This document shows, piece by piece, positions 1-6,459 of a stretch of DNA of 18,288 bases; the stretch's first letter is position 1, and each line of letters begins with the position of its first letter. The notes under the pieces were generated by a model. It saw only the letters and a list, made by a program, of their open reading frames with translations, searched no databases and had not been told where the DNA came from. The stretch is taken from contig DATEQV010000507.1 in assembly GCA_035272265.1 (NCBI GenBank), forward strand, positions 1 to 18,288, written 5' to 3'. This DNA comes from Acidisphaera sp035272265 (lineage in GTDB: Bacteria; Pseudomonadota; Alphaproteobacteria; Acetobacterales; Acetobacteraceae). Position numbers and translations under genes: made by a program.

Positions 1-842
1 CGCCATCCGGCCTGCCGAAGATCCCTCGCCAAGGTTTCAACCAGATGCACGGACCGGTGGCGCCCTCCTGTGCAGCCCACCGCAATGACCACGTATTTTT
101 TGCCCTCCTCCACGAACCGCGGCAAGAGGAGGTCTAACAACGCCGTGATGCGGTCGTAGAAACCCCGATAATCCCGGTCGGCCGCGATGTAGGCGCCGAC
201 GGCGGCATTAAGGCCGGTTTCGTCCCTCAATGTGGGCTCGTAGTGCGGATTCCGCAGGAAGCGGGCATCGAATACCAGATCCGCCTGCCGCGGCAGGCCG
301 GCCGGGTAGGCGAAGGACATCAGCCCGACCAGCAGCCCTGCGCGGCCCTCGACGGTGGCGTCGGTGCCGAACCGGCGCTCGATCATCTGCCGCAATCCCG
401 GCAGCGGCAGCTCGGACGTGTCGATCACGAGATCGGCCACCAGCCGCAACGGGGCGGTCAGCCGCTCCTCGGCGTCCAGCCCGGCGGCGACGGGACCCGC
501 CGGCGACAGCGGGTGCCGCCGCCGCGTCTCGCCGTAGCGTCGCAGCAGCACGTCTCGCTCGGCCCACGTGAAGACGAGCTGCACGGTGATGGCCGGGTCG
601 GCGCGCAGCCGCCCGAGCGCTTCGAGCACCTTGTCCGCATCGAAGCCGCGCGTGCGGCAATCCACGCCGATCGCCAGCGGCCGCTGGCTGGAGGCAGCGA
701 GCTGCTCCATCAGCGGCACGGGCGGGTTGTCGACGGCCTCGTAGCCGAGGTCCTCCAGGGCGCGCAGCGTCGAGGCCTTGCCGCTGCCGGACAGGCCAGT
801 GACCAGCACCACCGGGCGCCGCTCGGGTGGCGGATCAGCCAT
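1..842 (-). CDS. rapZ: RapZ-family RNase adapter / nucleotide-binding protein (partial, C-terminus off left edge)
   Basis: The product is a P-loop NTPase of the RapZ/YvcJ family. In enterobacteria RapZ controls glucosamine-6-phosphate synthase through small RNAs; in alphaproteobacteria the gene sits with the PTS-Ntr genes, and its exact target there is less clear. The ATG is at 842, and about 280 codons are visible of a family usually near 285-300, so little is missing. Near the N-terminus is a P-loop GLSGSGKAS (about residues 16-24), followed by LRALEDLGYEAVDNPP, which is typical of the family. Close to the left edge is the C-terminal signature GCTGGRHRSV. The P-loop has Ala where Ser/Thr normally follows the Lys. 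The start lies inside the end of hprK (8-nt overlap), so the two are very probably translationally coupled. Further PTS genes would be expected just left of the window. Confidence 0.93.
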   Translation of the reverse strand, partial: MADPPPERRPVVLVTGLSGSGKASTLRALEDLGYEAVDNPPVPLMEQLAASSQRPLAIGVDCRTRGFDADKVLEALGRLRADPAITVQLVFTWAERDVLLRRYGETRRRHPLSPAGPVAAGLDAEERLTAPLRLVADLVIDTSELPLPGLRQMIERRFGTDATVEGRAGLLVGLMSFAYPAGLPRQADLVFDARFLRNPHYEPTLRDETGLNAAVGAYIAADRDYRGFYDRITALLDLLLPRFVEEGKKYVVIAVGCTGGRHRSVHLVETLARDLRQAGW

Positions 843-1272
843 CGGCGAAGGCCCCGGCGAGCTGCGAAATCCGGCCGCAGGCGCAGTCCAGCGCGGCGAT
901 CACCCGGTCTGCCGCACTCGGCGTCATCGCCGCGATACGGACCAGCGGCAGGCCGGTCTGTGCGTCGCGTTCCGGCGCCGGCAGGCGCGGCGCGTCCTCC
1001 CCCAGCCGCACGAGCAGCCGCAGCGCCGCCTCTGCCGCGTACGGCACGCGCAACACGCCGAGACCGCGCACCTCCAGCAGGCCGGCGATGGCAGCGGGGG
1101 CGCGGGCGATGCCGTCCTCGATGTCGGTGCGATCGTCCGAGACGAGGACGAAGCCACGGTTCAGCAGGCGGAGGGCCAAGTCGGATTTTCCGCTGCCCGG
1201 CGGCCCGGCAAGGAGTACGCCCTCGCCATCGCGCGCGACACAGCTGGCGTGAACCTGCACCGGCGCGGCCAT
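835..1272 (-). CDS. hprK: HPr kinase/phosphorylase, short alphaproteobacterial form
   Basis: This 145-residue protein is the catalytic domain of HPr kinase, which phosphorylates a Ser on the PTS phosphocarrier HPr/NPr. Visible motifs are the Walker A loop GPPGSGKS (23-30), the segment LVSDDR (43-48) and the family signature LEVRGLGV (66-73). Firmicute HprK is about 310 residues and has an extra N-terminal domain; the short form is normal in alphaproteobacteria, so this is not a truncation. The ATG at 1272 is only 38 nt downstream of the tRNA-Pro 3' end on the same strand. The stop codon overlaps the rapZ start. The pair is a regulatory module of the PTS-Ntr system and probably cotranscribed. 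Confidence 0.92.
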   Translation of the reverse strand: MAAPVQVHASCVARDGEGVLLAGPPGSGKSDLALRLLNRGFVLVSDDRTDIEDGIARAPAAIAGLLEVRGLGVLRVPYAAEAALRLLVRLGEDAPRLPAPERDAQTGLPLVRIAAMTPSAADRVIAALDCACGRISQLAGAFADG

Positions 1273-1310
1273 CGGCGATTGCCCTGCGTACTTTCGGCGC
1301 GGACTGACAT

Positions 1311-1387
1311 TGGTCGGAGTGAGAGGATTCGAACCTCCGGCCCCTGCGTCCCGAACACAGTGCTCTACCAGGCTGAGCTACACTCCG
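1311..1387 (-). tRNA. tRNA-Pro (anticodon CGG)
   Basis: Reading the minus strand from 1387, the 7-bp acceptor CGGAGTG pairs with CACTCCG, followed by discriminator A and an encoded CCA (1313-1311). The D-arm contains TAGCTCAGCCTGGTAGAGC. The anticodon loop is TTCGGGA, with CGG at 1353-1351, closed by the stem CTGTG/CGCAG, which has one G-T wobble. The T-arm contains GGTTCGAATCC. It is 77 nt including CCA and closely resembles bacterial tRNA-Pro(CGG). It lies just upstream of hprK on the same strand. Confidence 0.97.
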
Positions 1388-1396
1388 GCCGCGCGG

Positions 1397-1426
1397 GCTA
1401 TAGCCCCGCCGGTGCGGCGCGCGCAA
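1397..1426 (-). promoter_or_regulatory. Candidate sigma-70-type promoter of tRNA-Pro
   Basis: On the minus strand TTGCGC (1426-1421) is followed after 18 nt by TATAGC (1402-1397). This would place the transcription start near 1390, only a few bases before the tRNA 5' end at 1387. The stretch between the -10 box and the gene is all G/C (CCGCGCGGCC), like the GC-rich discriminator of stringently controlled stable-RNA promoters. The -10 box lies inside a perfect 12-bp palindrome, GGGCTATAGCCC (1395-1406). Position and spacing fit well; the -35 match is only fair. Confidence 0.45.
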
Positions 1427-1457
1427 CTCACAGCCCGTGCAACCACAGGCGGCGCGA

Positions 1458-2039
1458 TCACAGCCGGGCGGCGTCGGCCTCGTGCGGCTGGCCGAGCGTC
1501 TCCAGCCGGGCCAGCACGGCCGGCACGCCGTCGTGACGCTCCCACAGGCGGCGGATCTCCGGGCGCGCGAAACCGCGTCCGATGGCGTGGTCCATCATCG
1601 CCAGCATCGGCGCGGCGGATCCGTCGACGTCGCAGATCAGCACCGGCTTGTCGTGCAGGCCGAGCTGCCGCCAGGTGATGATCTCGATGGTCTCGTCCAG
1701 CGTGCCGAGCCCGCCGGGCATCGAGACGAAGGCGTCCGACAGCTCGAACATCTGCCGCTTCCGGGTATGCATGCTGTCCACGATGAGCATGTCGGGCACA
1801 CCTTCGTGCGCAACCTCGAGCCGGGTGAGGAACTCCGGGATCACCCCGATGACGTCGCCGCCGGCCTCCAAGGCGCCATCGGCGACGGCACCCATCAGGC
1901 CCACGCGTCCGCCGCCGAAAACGAGGGTGATGTGGCGCGCGGCGAGCCCCTCGCCGAGAGACCGCGCCTGGGCCCGGAAGATCGGGTCATCGCCCGGTTG
2001 TGCGCCGCAAAATACGGCGACGGTGCGGATGTGAGACAT
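1458..2039 (-). CDS. LOG family protein (TIGR00730-type Rossmann-fold nucleoside-monophosphate phosphoribohydrolase)
   Basis: The 193-residue protein belongs to the LOG (Lonely Guy) family. Characterised members cleave the N-glycosidic bond of nucleoside 5'-monophosphates, including cytokinin ribotides. The sequence shows FGGGRVGLMG (41-50), the Arg/Lys-containing segment MHTRKRQM (90-97) and the diagnostic active-site motif PGGLGTLDE (108-116). Length is normal for the bacterial family (about 180-200). The ATG at 2039 gives the conserved AVFCG first strand at residues 8-12. The gene is transcribed towards tRNA-Pro, which has its own promoter candidate. The family assignment is firm; the physiological substrate in bacteria outside plant-associated species is not settled. 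Confidence 0.93.
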   Translation of the reverse strand: MSHIRTVAVFCGAQPGDDPIFRAQARSLGEGLAARHITLVFGGGRVGLMGAVADGALEAGGDVIGVIPEFLTRLEVAHEGVPDMLIVDSMHTRKRQMFELSDAFVSMPGGLGTLDETIEIITWRQLGLHDKPVLICDVDGSAAPMLAMMDHAIGRGFARPEIRRLWERHDGVPAVLARLETLGQPHEADAARL

Positions 2040-2086
2040 GGCGCCGGTGTCTCAGAAGCGCGCCGCGGACGCAAACGCGGCTGCAG

Positions 2087-2097
2087 CAAAACTTTTG
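2087..2097. promoter_or_regulatory. AT-rich palindrome upstream of the LOG gene
   Basis: The perfect 11-bp inverted repeat CAAAACTTTTG lies 48 bp upstream of the LOG start, in the 94-bp gap after the MarR gene. It is the only AT-rich stretch in that gap, so it may be part of the LOG promoter or an operator. No convincing -35/-10 pair was found. Confidence 0.2.
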
Positions 2098-2133
2098 TGT
2101 AAGCGCCCGCGGACCCCGGTGCGGAGCGAGGGC

Positions 2134-2724
2134 CTACCAGACCCGGCGCGCGGCAGGCGGGCGGGCGTGGGCGCGGTCGATGTAGCGGCGCGCCGGATCG
2201 CCCATGATGCGCGTCAGGATGCGCCGAAAGCCTTCCACCGACGGCGCGCCCATGTCGCGGAAGGCGGCGGTCAGCACCTCGCGCTGGCGTTCGAACACCT
2301 GCCGTTCGAGCGACTCGCCTTCCGCCGTCAGCGACAACAGGCGCTGGCGGCGGTCGGTACGGCCGCGCGTCTGCGTCACGTAGCCGCGCTCGACCAGCAC
2401 GGTCAGCACGCGCGCGAGGCTCTGCTTGGTGATGCCGAGGATGGTCAGCAGCTCGGTGACCGCGATACCGGGATTGCGGCCGATGAAGTGCAGCGCCCGG
2501 TGATGCGCCCGGCCGAGATCGAGCGTGGCGAGCACCGCGTCGGCGGCGTGGGTGAAGTCGCGGTAGGCGAAGAACATCAGGTCCTGGGCGAGGCGGATTT
2601 CCTCCTCGCGCAGGAACAGCAGGCCGGTGCCGGCCGTTCCACCGTCGGCATGCGCGCGCGCGGGCTCGCGCGACGCTTCGGGCGGGACCTGGCGCACGGC
2701 GCTCGCCGAAGCATGGTCGGTCAT
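2134..2724 (-). CDS. MarR-family transcriptional regulator
   Basis: This 196-residue protein has a winged helix-turn-helix of MarR type at about residues 70-140. It runs from ALHFIGRNPGIAVTELLTIL through the recognition-helix region ITKQSLARVLTVLVERGYV to the wing motif GRTDRRQR (121-128), which carries the usual Asp-Arg pair. The first 40 residues are Ala/Glu/Arg-rich and look disordered, so a downstream start cannot be excluded. The ATG at 2724 has a weak upstream GTGAAG. The gene is divergent from the branched-chain aminotransferase gene, with 122 bp between their starts. MarR proteins usually repress neighbouring or own genes, and a palindrome in that gap is a plausible target. The effector is unknown. 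Confidence 0.9.
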   Translation of the reverse strand: MTDHASASAVRQVPPEASREPARAHADGGTAGTGLLFLREEEIRLAQDLMFFAYRDFTHAADAVLATLDLGRAHHRALHFIGRNPGIAVTELLTILGITKQSLARVLTVLVERGYVTQTRGRTDRRQRLLSLTAEGESLERQVFERQREVLTAAFRDMGAPSVEGFRRILTRIMGDPARRYIDRAHARPPAARRVW

Positions 2725-2773
2725 GGCAGCTTCACCGGCATGGCTGTCATTCCGGGCATAAGGGTCAGCAACA

Positions 2774-2803
2774 TTGACGCATTGTTTTTCGGAATTCTAG
2801 CTT
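2774..2803 (+). promoter_or_regulatory. Candidate promoter of the branched-chain aminotransferase gene
   Basis: TTGACG (2774-2779) is followed after 18 nt by TAGCTT (2798-2803), 44 nt before the GTG start at 2847. The -35 box matches the sigma-70 consensus at 5 of 6 positions; the -10 box is weak. Confidence 0.35.
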
Positions 2804-2807
2804 ACAA
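2782..2807. promoter_or_regulatory. 26-bp interrupted palindrome, candidate MarR operator
   Basis: The site reads TTGT-N6-GAATTC-N6-ACAA, with exact symmetry in the 6-bp core and in both 4-bp outer arms, while the two N6 spacers do not match. It overlaps the spacer and -10 box of the candidate aminotransferase promoter, in the gap divergent from the MarR gene. MarR dimers bind inverted repeats, commonly with TTG/CAA-type outer bases. Binding here is inference. Confidence 0.35.
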
Positions 2808-2846
2808 CGTGGAGTTCTGCACGATACTGCAAGAGGGAGAGAAGCG

Positions 2847-3749
2847 GTGGCGTTGGTTCCGTTTGATGATCGGGACGGCTGGATCTGGTGGGAGGGGAAG
2901 CTCATCCCCTGGCGGGACGCCAAGATTCACGTCCTGACGCACGGGCTGCACTACGCCAGCGCCGTCTTCGAGGGCGAACGCTGTTACGGCGGGCACATCT
3001 TCCGGCTGCGGGCGCACACCGACCGGCTGATCAACTCTGGCAGGATCCTCGGCTTCGAGATCCCGTTCAGCGCCCAGCAGATCGACGACGCCTGCAACGA
3101 GGCACTGCGGGCCAACAACCTGACCGAGGCCTATGTCCGCCCGCTGGCGTGGCGCGGGTCGGAGCAGCTCGCCGTCTCTGCGCAGCTGACCAAGATCCAT
3201 CTGATGGTGGCGGTCTGGCCCTGGCCGAACCTGTTCGGCGCCGACCGGATGGCCGGCGTGCGGCTAGGTGTGGCCAAGTGGAAGCGCCCGCACCCGGAGA
3301 CCGCGCCGACCGCCTCGAAGGCGGCCGGGCTCTACATGATCGGCACGCTGGCCAAGCACGACGCCGAGGCCGAGGGCTGGAACGACGCGCTGATGCTGGA
3401 CTGGCGCGGCCTGGTGTCGGAGGCGACGGGCGCAAACATCTTCTTCGTCATGGACGGCGAGCTGCACACGCCGACGCCAGACTGTTTCCTTGATGGAATC
3501 ACCCGCCGGTCGGTGATGGCGCTGGCGCACCGCCGGCAGATCAAGGTGGTCGAGCGCGCGATCATGCCCGACGAACTCGGGCGCGCGAGCGAGGTGTTCC
3601 TGGCCGGCACCGCCGCCGAAGTCACGCCCGTGCGGCAGATCGGCGAGCACCACTACACGCCGGGTCAGATCACCGAGACGCTGTTGGGCGACTACGAGAA
3701 GCTGGTGCGCATGACGCCGGCCGAGGTGGAGAAGCAGATCGCGGCCTGA
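2847..3749 (+). CDS. ilvE: Branched-chain amino acid aminotransferase (class IV, PLP-dependent)
   Basis: This 300-residue fold-type IV aminotransferase catalyses the last step of valine, leucine and isoleucine synthesis, transferring the amino group from glutamate to branched-chain 2-oxo acids. The N-terminus WWEGKLIPWRDAKIHVLTHG and the following FEGERCY are typical. The PLP-binding Lys is K158 in TASKAAGLYM. The Glu region LVSEATGANIFF and the Gly/Thr phosphate-binding region FLDGITRRSV and GTAAEVTPV follow in order. Length matches the family (about 290-310). The start is GTG at 2847, preceded by a good AGGGAG ribosome-binding site (2833-2838); no ATG fits better. D-amino-acid or other class IV aminotransferases are possible but less likely given the motifs. 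Confidence 0.93.
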   Translation: MALVPFDDRDGWIWWEGKLIPWRDAKIHVLTHGLHYASAVFEGERCYGGHIFRLRAHTDRLINSGRILGFEIPFSAQQIDDACNEALRANNLTEAYVRPLAWRGSEQLAVSAQLTKIHLMVAVWPWPNLFGADRMAGVRLGVAKWKRPHPETAPTASKAAGLYMIGTLAKHDAEAEGWNDALMLDWRGLVSEATGANIFFVMDGELHTPTPDCFLDGITRRSVMALAHRRQIKVVERAIMPDELGRASEVFLAGTAAEVTPVRQIGEHHYTPGQITETLLGDYEKLVRMTPAEVEKQIAA

Positions 3750-3855
3750 CGCATCAGCGGGGGCGCGCTCGTCGAGCTACCCGGCTCGGTCGAAACGCCG
3801 CGTTAGTGTCGTCCGCGTAGACCGGTCTCGGTAAATGAAGGCCGAGGACCCGCAC

Positions 3856-4176
3856 GTGTCCGTATCCGCAATCCCATCGTCTGCCGCATCCGCGACAGTT
3901 TCGTCCGCTGTCGCCGACGCCGGACCGAGTTCTCAGCGAGCCACGGAGCAGGGGGCGCTGGCCCGGCTGTTGCGCACCTACACGGCCGACTTGCAGCGTG
4001 GCCAGCTTCCGTCGCAGCTGACATCGCTTGCGAAGCAGATCACGGATGCTGCAAAGGCGCTCGGTCAGACCGTTACGCTGCCGAAGCCACCCGCTCCGTC
4101 TGAGCCGTCCGGCGACTCCGTATCCGTACCGGCTGCGTCGCCGGCGCCCCAAGGGAAACTGGGCGTGACGGTCTGA
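3856..4176 (+). CDS. Small hypothetical protein, Ser/Ala/Pro-rich ends with helical centre
   Basis: I do not recognise a named family. From GTG at 3856 it has 106 residues: a low-complexity Ser/Ala/Val N-terminus, a central helix-prone block (LARLLRTYTADLQRGQLP, then LAKQITDAAKALGQTVTLP) and a Pro/Ser-rich tail. There is no signal peptide or membrane segment. The GTG has GAGG eight bases upstream; an in-frame ATG at 3835 lacks a ribosome-binding site but sits beside a palindrome, AGACCGGTCT (3819-3828). An antisense reading frame spans 3754-4272, but its product is Arg-rich and shadow-like. The plus-strand frame has the more protein-like composition, so I prefer it. Confidence 0.5.
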   Translation: MSVSAIPSSAASATVSSAVADAGPSSQRATEQGALARLLRTYTADLQRGQLPSQLTSLAKQITDAAKALGQTVTLPKPPAPSEPSGDSVSVPAASPAPQGKLGVTV

Positions 4177-4227
4177 CTGCGTAGCGCGTGCAGCTGCGAT
4201 ATCGGCAGGGCGCGGCCCCTTACGCAG
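4177..4227. other. Long-range inverted repeat after the small ORF
   Basis: CTGCGTA (4177-4183) and TACGCAG (4221-4227) form a perfect 7-bp pair around a 37-nt GC-rich interior that contains the palindrome GCAGCTGC. It lies directly after the stop codon at 4176 and before the convergent moaE stop. No T-tract follows, so an intrinsic terminator is not supported; a 3' structure is possible. Confidence 0.2.
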
Positions 4228-4275
4228 GAGACTTGGCCGGCGGATGACGCGCCGGTGGGACGCGGAGGGCATTCG

Positions 4276-4731
4276 TTATCGCCACCGCTCCGCCGCCTCG
4301 TCGTCCTCCGCGCGCGCCTCGACCCACCGGGCCTGTCCGTCCCGCATGCGTTCCTGCTTCCAGAACGGCGCGCAGGTCTTCAGCCAGTCGATCAGGAACT
4401 GCGTCGCCTCCAGCGCTGGCTGGCGGTGCGCGCTGGCGGCCAGCACCAGAACGATCGGCTCGCCCGGACGCAGCGTGCCGGTGCGGTGGATGACGGTGCA
4501 GCCGAGCAGCGGCCAGCGCTGCTCGGCCTCCGCCACCACCCGCTCGATCGCCCGCACCGTCATCGCCGGATAGTGCTCCAGCGTCATCTCGGCCACCGCG
4601 TCCCGCCCGTCGCCGCCGCGCACCACGCCGACGAAGCAGCCGATCCCGCCGATGTCGGTGCGGCCTGCGGACAACGCGGCGATCTCCGCCCCGGCGTCGA
4701 ACGGCGCTTCATGCACGCGAATCGTCGCCAC
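4276..4731 (-). CDS. moaE: Molybdopterin synthase catalytic (large) subunit MoaE
   Basis: MoaE combines with thiocarboxylated MoaD to convert cyclic pyranopterin monophosphate to molybdopterin. From GTG at 4731 the product has 151 residues, the normal length. It shows GIGCFVGVVRG (29-39), LEHYPAM (51-57), the conserved HRTGTLRPGEPIVLV (82-96) and the active-site segment LKTCAPFWKQE (117-127). K118 and K125 align by spacing with the catalytic E. coli lysines 119 and 126. The GTG lies four bases after the moaD stop codon. An open frame extends upstream to 4860, but that stretch is Pro/Arg/Ser-rich and lies on top of moaD, so it is rejected as the start. moaE is the last gene of its operon. Confidence 0.93.
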   Translation of the reverse strand: MATIRVHEAPFDAGAEIAALSAGRTDIGGIGCFVGVVRGGDGRDAVAEMTLEHYPAMTVRAIERVVAEAEQRWPLLGCTVIHRTGTLRPGEPIVLVLAASAHRQPALEATQFLIDWLKTCAPFWKQERMRDGQARWVEARAEDDEAAERWR

Positions 4732-4735
4732 GGCC

Positions 4736-5002
4736 TCAGCCGCCGGTGACGGGCGGGAAGAAGGCGACCTCGTCGCCCGGAGAGACTGGCGTGTCGGGGG
4801 TGGCGAAGTCCTGGTTGACGGCGGCGCGGATGGTCGCGCGCGCGGCGAAGGCCTCCGCATGGCGGGGACTGCGCGCCGCCAGCCAGTCTGCCAACACTCC
4901 CACGGTTCCGATTCCGGCAGGCAGTTCCACCAGCTCCTCGCCGACGCCCACGCGCTCCTTCAGCCAGGCAAAGTAGAGCACGGTGACCCCGCGAGTGCTC
5001 AT
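4736..5002 (-). CDS. moaD: Molybdopterin synthase sulfur carrier (small) subunit MoaD
   Basis: This 88-residue ubiquitin-like sulfur carrier is activated at its C-terminal Gly-Gly and delivers sulfur in molybdopterin synthesis. The sequence begins VTVLYFAWLKERVG (6-19), has VNQDFA in the middle and ends DEVAFFPPVTGG, the family's conserved C-terminus. The ATG at 5002 overlaps the stop of the upstream lipoprotein gene (ATGA), and moaE starts four bases after the moaD stop, so the three are probably translated in sequence. Such a short protein is commonly missed, but the motif is unambiguous. Confidence 0.94.
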   Translation of the reverse strand: MSTRGVTVLYFAWLKERVGVGEELVELPAGIGTVGVLADWLAARSPRHAEAFAARATIRAAVNQDFATPDTPVSPGDEVAFFPPVTGG

Positions 5003-5559
5003 TTTCCCGGCGTCGGGATCGTTGTCACGGTGCCGTTGGGGCTGATCAGCGTGCTGGTGCCGTTGCCGTTGGGCACGACGATCCCGCCCGGGCTGGTGCT
5101 GCTCGGCGGGATGGTCTGCAGCCCACTGCCGCCCGTCGCGGGCGCCTGCGGACCGCTGGGCGTGGTCAGGGTTGGCGACGGCGTGGTGATGCTCGGCGCC
5201 GGCGTGGTGGGAGACGGTCCGGTGCCCGGTGCGGCCCCGGCCCCCGGCCGCGGCTGCGCGTGCGCTGCGAGGGGGGCGAACTCGGGAGTGAGCGCGGGGG
5301 CCGGCAGGCCCTGGTTGGTCTGCTTCTCCAGCTCCTGCAACGTCGGCACGGCCTCGATCTGGGTCGGCCACACGTCGCCGGGCTCGGGCAGCAGGGGCCC
5401 GACGGGGACTTGTTTGCCTTCGACGCGCTTCATGTTCTCGGAATCGCCGACGGGGCGGTTCGGGTTCGTGTCGTAGGTGAATGTGTCCCCGAGGAAATCG
5501 CCGAAGGTGGCGCAGCCGGGCAGAAGCAGGGTCAGGCCTAGCAGCGCGTAACGCCACAT
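4999..5559 (-). CDS. Predicted lipoprotein, Pro/Thr/Ser-rich, function unknown
   Basis: The 186-residue product begins MWRYALLGLTLLLPGC: a short basic/aromatic start, a hydrophobic stretch and a lipobox LPGC with the lipidated Cys at 16. It should therefore be exported and lipid-anchored. Residues 17-90 look folded (Tyr/Asp/Asn-rich, then VWPTQIEAVPTLQELEKQ). From about 90 on it is low complexity, rich in Pro, Thr, Ser and Gly, with related PNGNGT and SPNGT units near the C-terminus. The ATG at 5559 has GGGAG ten bases upstream; a GTG at 5601 would add 14 residues before the signal and is disfavoured. Its stop overlaps the moaD start. I recognise no family; an envelope role is inferred only from the signal. 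Confidence 0.8.
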   Translation of the reverse strand: MWRYALLGLTLLLPGCATFGDFLGDTFTYDTNPNRPVGDSENMKRVEGKQVPVGPLLPEPGDVWPTQIEAVPTLQELEKQTNQGLPAPALTPEFAPLAAHAQPRPGAGAAPGTGPSPTTPAPSITTPSPTLTTPSGPQAPATGGSGLQTIPPSSTSPGGIVVPNGNGTSTLISPNGTVTTIPTPGK

Positions 5560-5697
5560 GCGGATCAGGCTCCCAGGCCGGCGGAGAAAGCGGCCAGCCA
5601 CGTTCGTTGGGGCACACTAGCCGCCCCGCTCAACCCTGGCAGGTGTAGCCGTCACTATCTACGACCCTCAAGGCACGACCGGCAGTGGTGTTGGCTT

Positions 5698-5715
5698 TGC
5701 CGCAACACTGCGGCA
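5698..5715. other. Short perfect hairpin between pgsA and the lipoprotein gene
   Basis: TGCCGCA and TGCGGCA enclose a 4-base ACAC loop. It lies in the 204-bp gap after pgsA (5560-5763), on the path of a pgsA-lipoprotein-moaDE transcript. No T-run follows on either strand, so it may be a weak pause or processing structure rather than a terminator. No gene was found in this gap. Confidence 0.25.
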
Positions 5716-5763
5716 GGCAGCCCGGCCGCATGATCCGCCGCAAGCGGATGGCCTCTCGGATGT

Positions 5764-6399
5764 TCAGCGGCCCGCGCCGCGCGGCTGGTGACCGCTCGGC
5801 GGGGGGGCCGGGTCGGGCGCCACCGGCACCGGTCCGCTGACGTTGCGCAGGGCGGCCACCAGGTAGTCCCAGCCGGTCACCAGCGTCAGCCCGGCCGCGA
5901 TCCACAGCAGCCCCTCGCCGATCGCCGAGATGCGCAGCATGCCCAAGCCGATGAGCCGGGCGCCCGAGTCCCCTGCCAGCAGCACGGGAAGCGCCACCAT
6001 CTGCACGCCGGTCTTCCATTTGGCGAGCGCCGTGACCGGCAGGCCCACGCGCAGGCCGGCCAGATACTCCCGCAGCCCGCTGACCAGGATCTCGCGGAGC
6101 ATGATCACCACCGCGGGGAACAGGCCGGCGGCGCTCAGCCGGCCTTCGCCAGCCAGCATCATCAGCGTCGCCCCGACCAGCAGCTTGTCGGCGATCGGGT
6201 CGAGCATGCGGCCGAAATCGGACTGCTGCCGCCACCGCCGGGCGAAATGGCCGTCGAGATAGTCGGTGATGGCGGCCGCGGTGAAGACCGCGCAGGCCGC
6301 GAGGTCGCAGGCCGAGCTCCGCGTCGCCACGAGGAGGACGAGCACGGGGATCGCGGCGATGCGCGAAAGCGTCAGCACGTTGGGCAGATCGGTGGGCAT
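5764..6399 (-). CDS. pgsA: CDP-diacylglycerol--glycerol-3-phosphate 3-phosphatidyltransferase
   Basis: The integral membrane enzyme makes phosphatidylglycerol phosphate from CDP-diacylglycerol and glycerol-3-phosphate, the committed step to phosphatidylglycerol and cardiolipin. The CDP-alcohol phosphatidyltransferase signature is complete: D46, D49-G50, A53-R54, G63, D67 and D71 at the exact family spacing. Several hydrophobic segments are visible (about 13-27, 34-46, 75-90, 95-110, 175-190). The N-terminus PNVLTLSRI is typical. The 211-residue length includes a Pro-rich C-terminal tail. The ATG at 6399 is preceded by an AAGGTG ribosome-binding site. uvrC lies 60 bp upstream on the same strand, the same order as in many proteobacteria. 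Confidence 0.95.
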   Translation of the reverse strand: MPTDLPNVLTLSRIAAIPVLVLLVATRSSACDLAACAVFTAAAITDYLDGHFARRWRQQSDFGRMLDPIADKLLVGATLMMLAGEGRLSAAGLFPAVVIMLREILVSGLREYLAGLRVGLPVTALAKWKTGVQMVALPVLLAGDSGARLIGLGMLRISAIGEGLLWIAAGLTLVTGWDYLVAALRNVSGPVPVAPDPAPPPSGHQPRGAGR

Positions 6400-6459
6400 C
6401 CGATCGCACCTTTAGCGGAAAGCGTTGGCCGGGTCAGCCGAACCGGGGCAGGCGGCGTG

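Noticed and set aside
1311..1387. tRNA-Pro as an integration site for a genomic island
   Set aside because: No integrase gene and no second copy of the tRNA 3' end was seen in the window; both flanks are housekeeping genes.
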